Source of the DNA: Cryptomeria japonica
Taxonomy: Eukaryota > Streptophyta > Pinopsida > Cupressales > Cupressaceae
Assembly (NCBI RefSeq): GCF_030272615.1
Contig: NC_081406.1
Span: 110,557,283-110,621,282 of the forward strand
DNA length: 64,000 bases
Direction: 5' to 3'
Part shown: piece by piece, positions 53,101-64,000 of the stretch
Numbering within the stretch: the stretch's first letter is position 1
Layout of the letters: each line of letters opens with the position of its first letter
The notes under the pieces: generated by a model
The model's input: only the letters and a program-made list of their open reading frames with translations
Told to the model about the DNA's origin: nothing
Database searches by the model: none
Program-made: the position numbers and the translations under genes

Positions 53101-53250
53101 TTCTCAGTACAAGACAAACTATCTTATCCAGAAATTCAGGGATGTTCTGAATTTCAACAAATCCTAAATCTCCTACAATCTTATGCTCTAGCTTGACTAA
53201 ACCTTGTTCATTTGTGTCATACCCAAACTTTTGGGCTAAAAACGGAACAA
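50108..53250 (-). pseudogene. NB2 ORF2, homologue of NB1 ORF2
   Basis: One minus-strand frame from 53250 to TAG 50108, about 1050 codons. Blocks match NB1 in order: MWLDSIFKIT, SLPSTGTRP, LRVNDITD, ANRLNSISSLCI, WLKDELLDNL, WMEVVTPRTIW, then a basic linker with a duplicated KKKQDVREP (51990-52015), NDLYIRLEAKRM, EEIDELITEANQLVF, VYQKDKGKRK, and the coiled-coil tail to ILADIFQIV. In-frame stops: TAG 52508, 52277, 51584, 51479, 51065, 51029, 50174; TGA 51239; TAA 50552. At 52508 NB1 has Gln. Compared with NB1 the first 100 or so codons are missing. Function unknown; the preserved frame between diverged copies argues for a real protein. Confidence 0.75.
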
Positions 53251-54051
53251 TTTTTTTTTTTTTTTAAAAAAACACTTAAACTCTCAAAATATTCTACATT
53301 TAAAGTGGAATCAAATAAGTCTTGTCTTAACTAGGATGTAAATAGAATTGTTTCCTAAGGTTGGTTTAGTTAACCAACTCAAATAAGCAACATTAATTAA
53401 TGGAGATTAATTAATCCCAAAAGGGTTGTCGCAAATTTAGTTAGTTAATCCAATTATCTTAATTAAGTTGCCGCTAATTAAAATCGAGGGATAATTAGAT
53501 ATCTCAAATGCATTTAAATCATTCCTGACCAAATAATGATAATGCTATTTAAAATTAATTAATAATTCTTGCTTAAATTTTTTTCCCAAATTAATTTCCA
53601 CTTGACGATATATTTAATTAAATACAAAAATTAGCTAAGAAATGTCCTTGTTAAAATTCCTTGATAAAATTACATCAATAATGCGATAAGATAACTATAT
53701 GAAATTTAATAAAATAAATTTAATTAGGTCTTCTACTTAACCCCAAATATGTATAATTAATTGTATACATACCTATATGTAGAAAATATAGCATATATAT
53801 AAATTATATTCATATAAACAATTTGGATAAACAATCTTTATATTTTATCCAATTTATACATGTATAATTCTCTTAATAAAAAGGACCAACTATGCCCATG
53901 AAATATTATAACGCAACTATTAAATAACCTTAAATTTTAAGTTATAATTTAAAAACTTAATTCAAATTCCCCCTCATAATTTACATGCAAACCCTAAGTT
54001 TAAAAATTATAATAATGACTAAAATTCAAATCCTTCTTTTATGTTTTTATG
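53251..54051. other. AT-rich spacer after the NB2 break
   Basis: Starts with T15A7 (53251-53272), then very AT-rich sequence without ORF or recognisable repeat end. Possibly old LTR or spacer. Confidence 0.5.
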
Positions 54052-54202
54052 CTAATCCTGACCCGAATATGGGCTAGGGTTGCATTATTAAAATACTCCT
54101 ATTATTAAAATGCTAACCCTAACCCGAAATTGGGTTAGGGTTGCATATTCTTTCTCTTTTCCTATTTGCTTATACCCTAACCCAAATTTAGGTTAGGGTT
54201 TA
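54052..54202. repeat. Three palindromes built on telomere-like CCCTAAC motifs
   Basis: 54052-54082, about 54113-54143 and 54173-54202 are spaced about 60 bases apart. The middle one is CTAACCCTAACCC-GAAAT-TGGGTTAGGG. Each joins an ACCCTAACCC half to its reverse complement. The motif is like plant telomere repeat units (TTTAGGG) but only one or two units long. Confidence 0.7.
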
Positions 54203-54333
54203 ATATATTTATTATTTTTTTGTGAGTGTGTGTTTGTGTGTTTTGTGCAGGGCCGAACTAGGGCAAGGCGACAGCCATGGAAAGGTGGAGGCTGAAGGAA
54301 GGTTAGGCATTCACTGTGCGGGCTCCCCCCGAT

Positions 54334-54580
54334 CGCCACTGTGTTTACACACAGTGGCGGATGGTGTCGTCCACTGTGTGTAAGCACAGTAGCGGCCACA
54401 GGCCGTTCACTATGTGTACACACAGTGGCGGCTGGTGTTGTCCATTGTGTGTAAGCATAGTGGCGGTCATGGGCCGTCCACTATGTTTACACACAGTAGT
54501 GGCACCTCCCGTGCCGACCACTATGTGTAAACATAGTGGCTCGGCCCATGAGCCATCCATTGTATTAACACACAGTGGTT
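54334..54580. repeat. Seven tandem hairpins with CCACTGTGT arms
   Basis: Units start at 54336, 54371, 54407, 54442, 54478, 54518 and 54557, period 35-36 then 39-40 bases. Each is an inverted repeat such as CGCCACTGTGT-TTAC-ACACAGTGGCG (54334-54359). Two linkers alternate, giving a 71-base dimer. GC-rich island in AT-rich DNA. Both strands happen to be open (54316-54678 plus, 54193-54560 minus), which I take as a result of the repeat and not as genes. Confidence 0.8.
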
Positions 54581-54635
54581 CAGCCGGATACCGCCTCCCC
54601 CAACTTTTGTTTATTTCTTTTTTTGGGGGGGGGTT

Positions 54636-54638
<3 letters not shown>

Positions 54639-54668
<30 letters not shown>
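54639..54668. repeat. (AT)n microsatellite
   Basis: Fifteen AT dinucleotides after a run of nine G (54626-54633 region). Confidence 0.9.
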
Positions 54669-54671
<3 letters not shown>

Positions 54672-57291
54672 TCTCTAAGGGTTAAAAGCTCTTTTTCTTT
54701 TTTTTGACAGAACATGCAGGAATAATTTAAAATATAGATAGCATAGAAGATCTATATATTTCATTTCTTGCTAAATAAATGTAGAGTAAGATTTTAATTT
54801 TCACTTGAATACCAATATTCTTTTAGCTAGGTTATCTAGAATCTAAATATATAGCATTAAATTTATTAGAACTGTCAGATTTAATAGTTAAATATATCAA
54901 AAAAGAAAAGGTTCATTTCTCTGGTTTTCTAGATATGTGAATGCTCCTATATCTCTTTTCATTTTTACAAACATATAACAAAAGACTTTGTAAACTAGCA
55001 GGTTTATCTATAGCAATTTCTTTTCTGCATCTTTCATTTCTTTACTAAAATCGCAGGGATACAAAATAACAGATTTCATTGTGAGACATAATTAAATAAA
55101 ATTAACGATAGCCTTATAGATTACATAACTTAAATAAAATGCAATTTTCTTATAATAGATAGGTTTCAGATAAAAGAAAACAAACATTACAACCTTTCAT
55201 TCAAAAAACACTTTTCTCATAGAATATTTTTAAATACAATAGTCAACTTTTACAATGGGTGAAATAACCCAATTGGTCTCTCATTCCTAATAATGAGGAC
55301 TTAAATACAATAATACATTTCTTTATATAGAAATAAAAACAACATAAAGCTCCTCATTTACATTTCTGCAACCTAAGCATAATATTAAATTTCCTATTCT
55401 CTTTTCTTTTCTGTAGCTAAAATAAAATATGCATCTGCTGCCTTTCTTCCCACTTTCCAAGCAACCTGCATTTAAAATTTAGGGTTGTGACCATGGGGTG
55501 CTCACCTCCTAGCCTAGGCTTACTAGAAGCTACCCCTGAGCTTGGAGAACCAAGTCCTAGATGGGTTACACTCAAGCAAACACTAATCAAGCAAAGGGGA
55601 ATACATAACAAACACAATCCCTTCCCAAGCTAAAACTTCATCACATAATGTGATGTTTTACTAGGGTGGAAGTGGACCAAGTACCCTAGAGGAGATCTGC
55701 TAGATAGTAACTCACAACCAACTCATGGCATCCAAGAAAACACAACAAAACTCATTTAATCCCCCATATCCTTATGACTCCCAAAGGCAAACATGTCATA
55801 TTTGCTTTGCTTATGACCCCCAAATGCATAAACAGAACTATGTAGCAAGGGTCACATGGACAAACCCTTGAGATCACTCTCATGATGAAAGCCTCTCACT
55901 CTAAGGCAGTCAAACTCCTTCCACCCCCAAGACCATTCTGCCCTCCCAAGGGTAAGATGGTCTTGGATACTCCCAAAACACAACAAATGCATAAATAGAA
56001 AATAGGAACAAATTCACATAAAGATTTCACAATTACAATACAATAAAAAATACAATATTCCCATTCAAGCATTCTACCAATAGATTTTCAAATAAACAAA
56101 TAAGAAAAAAATCCAATCTCGAATCTACCAGGGTATTCTAGGGAGAGCTTGGAGAAGAGAAGCCCAATCCACAAAACTTTTCTGCAACACTTAGCTAAAA
56201 TCCCTCTTCCAAACTGGTTTCTTTTCAAATTTTGCAAGATCTCCAAAAATGGAGAGTGGGTGATAAGCTCACTAAGCTTCAATCTCTAGCCTAAGAAGGC
56301 TTCTCTCACTCCTTCCAACCTCTTGGATAGAGTGAGGGACTCCCATTGGTTGGTCTTCCCTAGGTCTTACACACTCCCTAACCAAGGTACCTCAAGAAGA
56401 GGAATGAAATGGGGAAGAGCAATTACACCTATCAAGAAGGTTATCTAACCAAAGATGGCACTCCTATAGATGAAATTCGTTCCTCTTGGGAAAACCACTA
56501 TTTTGGGTGGTTAAACAAGCCCTAAGGGAAAGACACATGGCCAATTTTGGCCTTCACCCATAGGTACCCCCGTGAGGCCTAATAAAAATGCTCTAAAACT
56601 GACTCTAGGAGTTGATTTAACCGTTAGAAAGTCCACCTAAAGTTAACCTACGGGTCAACTCTGAGTTGACCCTCCTTGTGGCTCACTAACCTAGGTTTCT
56701 TGGTTCCTTCAAGGTTAATAAAGTAATATAACATTTAAACAAAAATGAATCTTTCCAAAAAGATGACATGACAATTGCCAACACAACATACAACATAGGT
56801 GTCAAGTGACACTACAAAATAATTCCACATCACAAATACACACATGGCAATTGTCCCTTGAATGATTTAAACAATTTCATAAATACAATTTACACTCATG
56901 CAAACATTTTACGTTTATGAATAAAATACAATACATACGGGGTGTTGTTTCTCCAAATACACAACCCCTGGTTTTACAAACATACATAGGACTAGGCTTG
57001 ATTCTCCATAATATTTCCATGGTCACATGGATAATTTCCTGCATATCTCAATTTAAACATTAGTACTTTCCAATAGCCTCATATAATATAAAACACATAA
57101 TTAAGAATACAATTCAATCACTCTGCATAGAATTGACATTATATAATACAACTTGCCACATATTAAATCAATTCACATAAGCAATTCATCATAACCCTCA
57201 TAATTAATCTATTCATAAGATATGCATACATATTTCTATCATCATAATAAATTCCTGCTGATGCTCTGCAAAAAGGATTAGAAAATCTGTT
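54669..57291. other. Non-coding spacer, no recognised feature
   Basis: 2.6 kb, AT-rich. The middle part (55400-56700) is more GC-balanced and could be a worn LTR or leader of an unknown element, but I found no terminal repeat, primer site or domain. Small ORFs (55417-55617, 56088-56282 minus) show nothing. Confidence 0.5.
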
Positions 57292-59175
57292 TGATGGCAA
57301 CACACACAAGAGCACAAGAAACAAATGTTAGTGTTAGCAACAAAAGATTATCCTAAACAGGCATATCAAGAGAGATATTAAGCATGAAATAGAAAGCATA
57401 TAAACATAGAATGAAATAGCTAATCAAGATGCTCATAGTTGCTCCTCCCTTGTTCCTCTCCTCTCCAAGTCCCAAATGAGTGTAGCTCTCAGCTTTTAGC
57501 ACTAGCCATGGATGCCATATGGAGATTCAAGATGGTTGAATATGATAAGCAAATACTATGCAAGAGTAGATAGTGATGCTATGAAAAAGCTCTATGCTAA
57601 TGCCAGTATAACAACAATACTCTAAAATGCTTCCTTTTGCTTGAGGAGAAGGGTTCTATTTATAGAAGAAATGGGGAAATGAAGGGTTAAGATTGAATGG
57701 TTTAATCAAGGGCCAAGTTTGAAAGTTGGGGATCCATGTGCACAATTGGCACCAATAAAATGGTGACAAGTGTCAACATAGGATTGTGTTGATAGAAGAG
57801 GTTGGAGGCATTAAAGGCCTGAGAAGACCTCATGGTTATCTAGAAGGTAAGGGTCAAGTCTAAATTAAGATTACCCATTGGATTAAGAGTTAATCCAAGG
57901 ATAAACCTTTGTGCAAATGTTTAAGAGATAATCATGGTCAAAGCATTAATGGCCTGATGAGACCTTTGGGTTGGGTAGAGGTTGAGTCAAAACAAATGTT
58001 TTAACCATGTGGGAGGGTTGAATTAACCATTAATGGTTATTGGAGACTTTGGGGATTAAGTGGTTGAAGGTTGAAAGCTTTCAAAGGTTATCCAAGACTT
58101 TGAGGGTTAATTTGTTGAACACACAAAGCATTAATTGTTTTTCAAAGACTTTGGAGTCTTTGAGAAGTGACTCCAATTTGCTTAGGAATGTGACAATATT
58201 TAGGGGATGGATTAGGCTAATTAGGAAGGGTTTAGAAGAATCTAGAAGGGGTTTAGGCATACAAGTGGATTTTGTAGGAAAATGCAAGTGGGAGAAATTT
58301 TGGTATTTTCAATTAAAATAAAATCATTTATTTCAATTAAATGGTGTAAGTTGAATTTGGATAAATATTCAAATAAATATTAATTTATTTAAATGAGAAA
58401 AAGAAGATAAAGCATTAAAATGCTTGAAGACTTTGAGGGAAACCATTAAAGGCTTGAAGACTTTAAGGAAAACCATTAAAGTCTTAAGAAGATTATAGAA
58501 GGAAGCCATCAAGTTTGAAGACTTTAAAGCCATCAAGTTTGAATACTTTAAGGGAAACCATTAAGGTTTCAAGTGGGTGAGGATAAATAGGATTTTAAAT
58601 AAATAATTTATTTAAAATAGTTGTGCAACTTGCTTTTGTAGGAAAATACAAGTGGGTGGAGGATAAAGGTGATTTAAATAAATTATTTATTTAAAATAAT
58701 TGTGCAACTTGCTTTTGTAAGAAAATACAAGTGGGTGGAGGATAAAGGTGATTTAAATAAATGATTTATTTATTTAAATGTGAGAGGTGGGATTTTGGGG
58801 GATTTAAATAAATATTAATTTATTTAAATGTGAGAGAAGATTTAATTAAATAAATATGATTTATTTATTTAATTAATGGTCTGAATTTGGTTAAGTGAAT
58901 TAAATCAAATAAATTGAATAATTTATTTAATTAATAGGAGAATAGGGTTAAGATGAATTAATTAAATATTAATTTAATTAACTATTAATTGATGGTTAAA
59001 TAATCAAATAAATACTAAGTATTTATTTAATTAAGTGGACAGATTTATGTGACTACATTTGCCCCTCTTTGAGACGGTGCGGTTTATCGCGTCGTTTCAA
59101 AGAAAGAAAAATAGGTGTGAAGAAATGCCCCATAAAATGTAAATTTAATGGGTGGTATGCCCCCTCGAGAGATGG
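57292..59175 (-). repeat. TatC 3' LTR
   Basis: Minus strand. Extended start CCATCTCTCGAG at 59175, canonical TGTAGTC at 59057, end near GCCATCA at 57292. TATA box at 57656-57664. The last 200 bases differ strongly from TatA. It contains the same PPT-side hairpin (59068-59102) and AT-rich palindromes (58560-59000). Confidence 0.85.
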
Positions 59176-61477
59176 GCTGAATGTTTTTTTTTTTTTTTTT
59201 TTTTATAAAAAAAATCGGGCGATCTCTCGAAAAAGAATGAAAAGTGGAGGGGAGGTAGAATAGAAGAAATTAGAACTAATGATGAAAGAATGAGAGAAAA
59301 TGGAGTGAATATGAAGAAACAACAAGCCAGCGAGTACCCTGAGGTCATGCAAGAGATACATAGCAAATGTAGTGTGGGGTTTGGATTGATGCTATACAAT
59401 TGATCAAAATTGGTTGGACAATCTGGTGCAATCGGTTTAATTGCCCCGGTCAAGTCAAAGCGTGACAGTTGATGTCAGTTGGTCGCTTGAACATGATAAA
59501 GTCTGAGTAAGTGAATCAAAGTGACCTGATGGTGACTTAGACAATTGATGTAATTGTCCGATGAAGTCAAGGTATATGAAGCAAAATACTCGTTGAGACG
59601 TAGACAATTGATGTAATTGTCCATTGGATTGTGTTTGATTGGTTGATCAATTGATAGTGTGTGCGTGTGATGGATGATTGTGGTGAATCATGGCAACCCC
59701 GTTGAGACTAGGTCATTGTGATAAATGCCTGATGTAGTCTAGGATTACCATAATCGATTACCTGTTGAGACCCGAAGATACTTGATCAGAGTATCTATTG
59801 ATAGTCTAGGTGTGTGGGAGTCGATGTATCTGTGTAGATAGAGTAACTGGCTTAATTTTGTGGATGAGTGAGGATGGGAAGCGATGAAGGGATTAGGATG
59901 ATGTTGATGATCAAGATAGGGAGGGTGAGGGGGGATTTGATGTTAGATAGAAGATATGGAGGACTAGGATCGAGTCCTATGGAAGAAGATGAGTAAAATA
60001 GAGTATGCATTATTATGACTACGTATGCATGATATGCAGCAATTATGAATGTATGGATGGATGGAATGCAACGAAATGCAATATATACAAATGAGATGGA
60101 ATGATGATCCATGGTGCTTTATTTTTCATCATTGAGCTTTAAAATGTTGTAAGAAAATACAAACAACTTGACATAAAGATTCAAGATGACCAGAGTATTT
60201 CTTACATGGATTTTTATATAGCAAGTTAATACAAGCAACTTGATATAATGGATCAAGTTGACCTGAGTATTGCTTGCGGAACAGATAAGGATTATCTCCT
60301 TTCATGCATGACTTGGAACGTCCTCCTTGATCTTAGGCTGATCATATCCTGAGACAAGTGCATACCGTAATAAGAGATAAAACCTTTATCCAGTTTGGAT
60401 GAGGGAGGAGGAACCAAAGAAAGAGAATTGTACCTGCAAATAAACAGTATATACATAAAGAATAAAGAATATGGATCCTTGGTAATGGTTCATGCTCATA
60501 TGGTCGAGGTATACGCTGTAGTCAGCAAGCCGTAGTGATCTATGACTGCATTTTGCATAAGATCACGTAGCTTGGTGAACTTCCCACGTAGACACCATTA
60601 GTACATGTCCCAGAACTTCATCGGAAGTAATGCGCAAACGATACAAAACAATGCTGAAAGATCCCGATACAGATAAACAAATGATTGTACTCATAAATCA
60701 ACTAAGTATTTGATAGCTTAACATAATTTTCTTGTCAAAGAAAATGTCATCTTGTCTTTGTTTTGATAAGGAAGGATGCATCCTTGTTTAAGACAGTTTG
60801 GATTGTTGATGTTGATTGTGTTGGTCGAGTGATAAGTGGTCATTTGTGTGAGTATTTTGTCAATGTTTGTTTTGTATCTGATCGGATGAATATGTACAAG
60901 GTGTTGTCATATTTTTGGGTGATTTTTGATGGTTTTTCGATGTTTTTGGATTTTGTGTAATAGTTTTTGAATTTTTGTGGATTTTGTGAGTCATTTTTGA
61001 ATGTTTTTGATATTTTCTGGGACATTTTTGAATGTTTTTGATATTTTTGATGATTGCCTGAATGAAGAGCGTAATGACACATAAGACAATGTAGAATCCA
61101 CTTCCATCAATAGGTTAAGGGTATTGCCCCCAGTTTTTAGACCTGACTATGAAAAGGTGGGATGCTAGACACATGGAGTACTTTCTTAATGACAGATGAA
61201 TAACAAGCCATGGCTTTGGATGGATGGATGTATGTATGAAGTAAATGTGATCGCAACAAGTCTGAAAAGATAATGGAGCCATAGCCCTTACGAGTGGCGC
61301 CTGTTTGCCAGGTTTTTACCATCGCACTTACCCAAGGTGCCACCAGAGTGGTTGTTCACCGTTTGGATGCATGATTTTTCTTTACTTTTATTGAATGTTT
61401 TTGTATTTTCTTTAGGACATTTTCTGAATGTTTTTGATATTTTCTGATATGTAGGGGAGCCTGATGCTGTGTATACC
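59176..61477 (-). other. TatC non-coding 3' region with hairpin array
   Basis: Matches 23749-26004 of TatA. A run of 21 T (59184-59204; poly-A on the element strand) stands where TatA has 9 A. The short-hairpin array lies at about 59399-59835. Blocks of CATTCAAAAA-like repeats at 60890-61050 and 61380-61450. No credible ORF. Confidence 0.75.
59399..59835 (-). repeat. TatC short-hairpin array
   Basis: Counterpart of 25383-25803. The outer unit AGATACT...AGTATCT is kept (59776-59797) with a changed loop, and the unit near 59680 has perfect arms (ATGATT...AATCAT) where TatA has one mismatch. Confidence 0.7.
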
Positions 61478-64000
61478 TTAGGTATAAAACCGTTTGAGGT
61501 GCATGCTATTGATTGGATCTGCGAGCGGTTCTCCATCTGATGTAGCCAACTGATATGCCCCAGACCTGATTATAGCAGTGACAACATATGGGCCCAACCA
61601 GTTTGATTCAAACTTGCCTTGATGTTCTCTGTTTGGTTGGTTGCGAGGATTTTCTCGAAGAACAAGATCACCTACCTCAAATGTACGAGATCTAACTCTG
61701 TGATTGTAGCTTCTGCTCATGCGCTACTGATAGGCTTTGAGGTGATTGTATGCAGCTTGTCGTTTCTCATCAAGTAACTCTAAGTCCTGAAGACGGGATA
61801 CTCTGTAGGCTTCATCATCGATGAGATTATGCAAGGAAACTCGTAATGATGGTATCTCAACCTCAATAGGTAAGATAGCTTCTGCACCATAGACCAATGA
61901 ATAAGGAGTTGCACCTGTAGGGGTCCGAATGCTAGTTCGATATGCCCATAGCGCTGGATTCAATTGAACATGCCAATCACGACCGGCATCATTGACTGTC
62001 TTCTTTAGGATTCTTAATATGTTTTTATTGGATGCTTCGGCCTGACCATTGCCTTGTGGGTAATAGGGAGTGGAAAAGAGGTGTTGGATATGAAATTTCT
62101 CACAAAGTTCACGGACATCCTGATTTTTGAAAGGAAGACCGTTATCTGTGACAATGGACATGGGCACACCATACCGGCAGATGATGTAATTGAGGATGAA
62201 TGAGGCGATCTGCTTGCTGGTGACTTGGGTAAGTGGAACAGCTTCGATCCACTTGGTGAAATATTCGGTGGCGGTAATAATGAATTTATGGCCATTGGAT
62301 GAAGATGGATGGATTTTACCCACAAGATCAAGACCCCATTGACAAAAAGGCCATGGTGTTGTGATTGGTTGCAGTTCTTGAGCTGGTGCATGTATTAGGT
62401 CGCCATGAACTTGACATTTTTTGCACTTCCTGACAAAGTAGTAGGAATCCTTTTCCATAGATGGCCAGTAGTATCCAGCTCGCATGATCTTCTTGGCTAG
62501 TGATGGACCACTTGAGTGAGTCCCGCAAATTCCTTCATGTACCTCTTCCAAAGCCTTTGTTATCTCACCTTGTTCTAGACATCGAAGGAGAGTACCATCA
62601 AGACTGCGTCGGTATAGGGTTTCGGCAATAATGGTATATTGAGCAGTTTGGCGAATGAAGGTTTTACGTTGGTTATTTGATTGGTTGGGAGGAAGGGTGT
62701 GATCACGGAGATAGGTGTAGAACTCACCATACCATGGGGATTCAGAACCAACAAGGCAACATATCATTTCAGATTCGGGGATATCATAAGCGGGGGTCCA
62801 AAGTTGTTCTACCAAGAACTCGTAGCGTGTTGAATTCTGTGGAAGATCTAGTAGAGATGCGATGGTAGCCATAGCGTCAGCAGCTCGATTCTGATCTCTT
62901 GGTATCTGCTCAAAAGTGATAGTAGTAAATGATGTCTTTAGATTGTCCACCATTTGCTTGTATGGCATGAGTTTATCATCTTTGGTCTGATACTCATCTG
63001 TTGCTTGTCGAATGACTAGTTGGGAATCGCCATATACTTGTAGTTCTTGTAATTTCCATTGTATGGCTAATCTGAGTCCTGTGATCAAGGCCTCATACTC
63101 TGCTATGTTGTTTGTGCATGGAAATGTGAGCCTGGAAGACTTTAGGATGCTGTCACCTTGAGGTGTGATAAACAAAATGCCTACCCCTGAGCCATGCCTA
63201 GTGTATGAACCATCAAAATATAGTTTCCATGGTTGTGCTTCTGTAATCATGAATATCTCTTCATCTGGAAAATTGGAAATGAGAGGATGATCACCTATGA
63301 GAGGTGCATCGGCCAACTGATCTGCAATAACCTGACCTTTGATAGCTTTACGGTCCACATACTCAATATCAAATTCACTTAGAATCATCACCCATTTGGC
63401 TAAGTGACCTGTCAATGCTGCTTTGCTAAGTAAATACTTGAGTGGATCAATCTTTGCAATGAGTTGCACCTTGTGTGTTAACAGATAGTGCCTCAATTTA
63501 GTGGCTGCCAAGATTACTGCTAGGCAAGCTCGCTCAATAGGTGTGTAATTGAGTTCATAGCCCACCAGTGTGCGAGAGATGTAGTAAATAGCACACTCTT
63601 TTCCTTCTGCATTATGTTGTGCCAGTAGTACACCCAATGCTGTACTTGTTGCTGAGATATAGAGCAATAATGGTCTACTTGGATCTGGTGGCATCAGCAA
63701 TGGTGGATTCATGAGATAGTCTTTAAGTGCCTGAAATGCTTGCTGGCATCTGTCATCCCACTGAAAGCGGATGTTCTTGTGTAGCAGGTGTGTGAATGGG
63801 TGACACTTATCAGCCAATTGTGCAATGAATCTGCGGATAGATTGAAGCCGTCCTTGTAGTGTTCGTAGCTGACTGATATTCTTTGGAGGTGGCATGTCCA
63901 TGATTGCTTTAACCTTTGCTGGATCGACCTCAATGCCTTTGCTTGAGACAATGTATCCTAGAAGCTTCCCGGAGGTCACTCCGAAGACACATTTCTTTGG
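61478..64000 (-). CDS. TatC pol: RT end, RNase H, second RNase H and integrase (partial)
   Basis: Minus-strand frame entering from the right edge (PKKCVFGVTSGKLLGYIVS, the RT thumb) and running to TAA 61478. It holds the degenerate RNase H (LLLYISATSTALGVLLAQ), the second RNase H (LYFDGSYTRHGSG, AEYEAL, YGDSQLV with the catalytic Asp intact), integrase (GLDLVGK, IVTDNGLPF, GNGQAEASNK) and the GPYVVT end. Only one stop breaks it: TAG 61721-61723, where TatA has CAG (Gln). At the TatA stop sites it has Gln (21493) and Leu (23629). It would be near-functional in this part. Confidence 0.93.

Larger units (their letters stand above)
49046..53250 (-). mobile_element. NB2: second, 5'-truncated member of the NB1 family
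   Basis: Minus strand. 3' LTR (49046-49893), double polypurine tract, then ORF2 homologous to NB1 ORF2 along its whole length. The Gag part and 5' LTR are missing: the element stops at 53250 in a run of 15 T followed by 7 A. The ORF2 match to NB1 (same order, same blocks, one frame) shows that this gene is a stable part of the family and not a one-off capture. Confidence 0.85.
57292..64000 (-). mobile_element. TatC: older Tat-lineage element, cut by the right window edge
   Basis: Minus-strand relative of TatA: 3' LTR (57292 to 59057, or to 59175 by the longer definition), non-coding 3' region (59176-61477) and pol from the RT end to the integrase end (61478-64000). Pol is about as similar to TatA as two family members can be while carrying independent stops. 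The LTR is more diverged, including fewer 52-bp repeats and a different 3' end. Confidence 0.9.

Noticed and set aside
54193-54678. ORFs on both strands over the hairpin array, with repeated Cys-x-His-Ser-Gly
   Set aside because: Open only because of the repeat period; no start context, homology or codon bias to support a gene.
55400-56700. Possible host gene in the GC-balanced part of the spacer
   Set aside because: No ORF above about 66 codons, no splice-linked exons or domain could be made out.
58040-58321. 93-codon plus-strand ORF in the TatC LTR
   Set aside because: Lies antisense in the LTR over the 52-bp repeat area; no coding signal.
59145-60112. Minus-strand ORFs at 59145-59453 and 59852-60112, similar to 25745-26035 and 25086-25346
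   Set aside because: They match between TatA and TatC but are low-complexity, lack a domain and differ at poly-A runs that shift the frame; treated as conserved non-coding sequence.

Overview
The window is a piece of intergenic plant DNA made almost wholly of nested and broken LTR retrotransposons. I found no host protein gene, tRNA, rRNA or CRISPR array. Ty1/copia and Ty3/gypsy (Tat and chromovirus) elements, iMet primer sites, plant-type LTR motifs and AT-rich spacers point to a seed plant with a large, repeat-filled genome. A gymnosperm is my guess, not something the sequence proves. Element names below (Cop1-3, TatA, TatC, NB1-3, ChrV) are mine.

Layout. 1-10931: copia element Cop1 (minus strand, left end off-window). 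Its 5' LTR is split by NB1 (4135-10714, plus strand), a complete LTR element with a perfect 5-bp target duplication and no reverse transcriptase or integrase. NB1 has a coiled-coil Gag with four zinc knuckles, then a long second ORF of unknown family. 11809-27965: TatA, a full-length Ty3/gypsy Tat-lineage element (plus strand) with nearly identical 1961-bp terminal repeats, a long leader, Gag, protease, G-patch-like segment, RT, two RNase H domains and integrase. 29906-40594: old copia Cop3 (minus), whose LTR is split by complete copia Cop2 (31071-37827, minus). About 40595-44506: decayed chromovirus fragment (minus) with a readable chromodomain. 44507 to about 47240: 5'-truncated element NB3. 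About 47252-49045: LTR, primer site and leader of a further plus-strand element. 49046-53250: NB2, a 5'-truncated relative of NB1 (minus). 53251-57291: spacer with telomere-motif palindromes and a tandem hairpin array. 57292-64000: TatC, an older minus-strand Tat copy running off the right edge.

How it fits together. Cop1-3 supply the usual copia proteins. NB1 and NB2 carry none of the catalytic ones, but share with the copia elements the primer site, polypurine tract, LTR termini and a U5 block, so they look like passengers moved by copia enzymes. Their second ORF, present in two diverged copies in one conserved frame, is the best candidate here for an undescribed system. Most in-frame stops in all these elements are TAG, and where a second copy can be aligned the ancestral codon is often CAG. 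This fits decay of methylated CHG sites. TatA and TatC also share non-coding arrays of short hairpins upstream of the 3' LTR that deserve a structural look.
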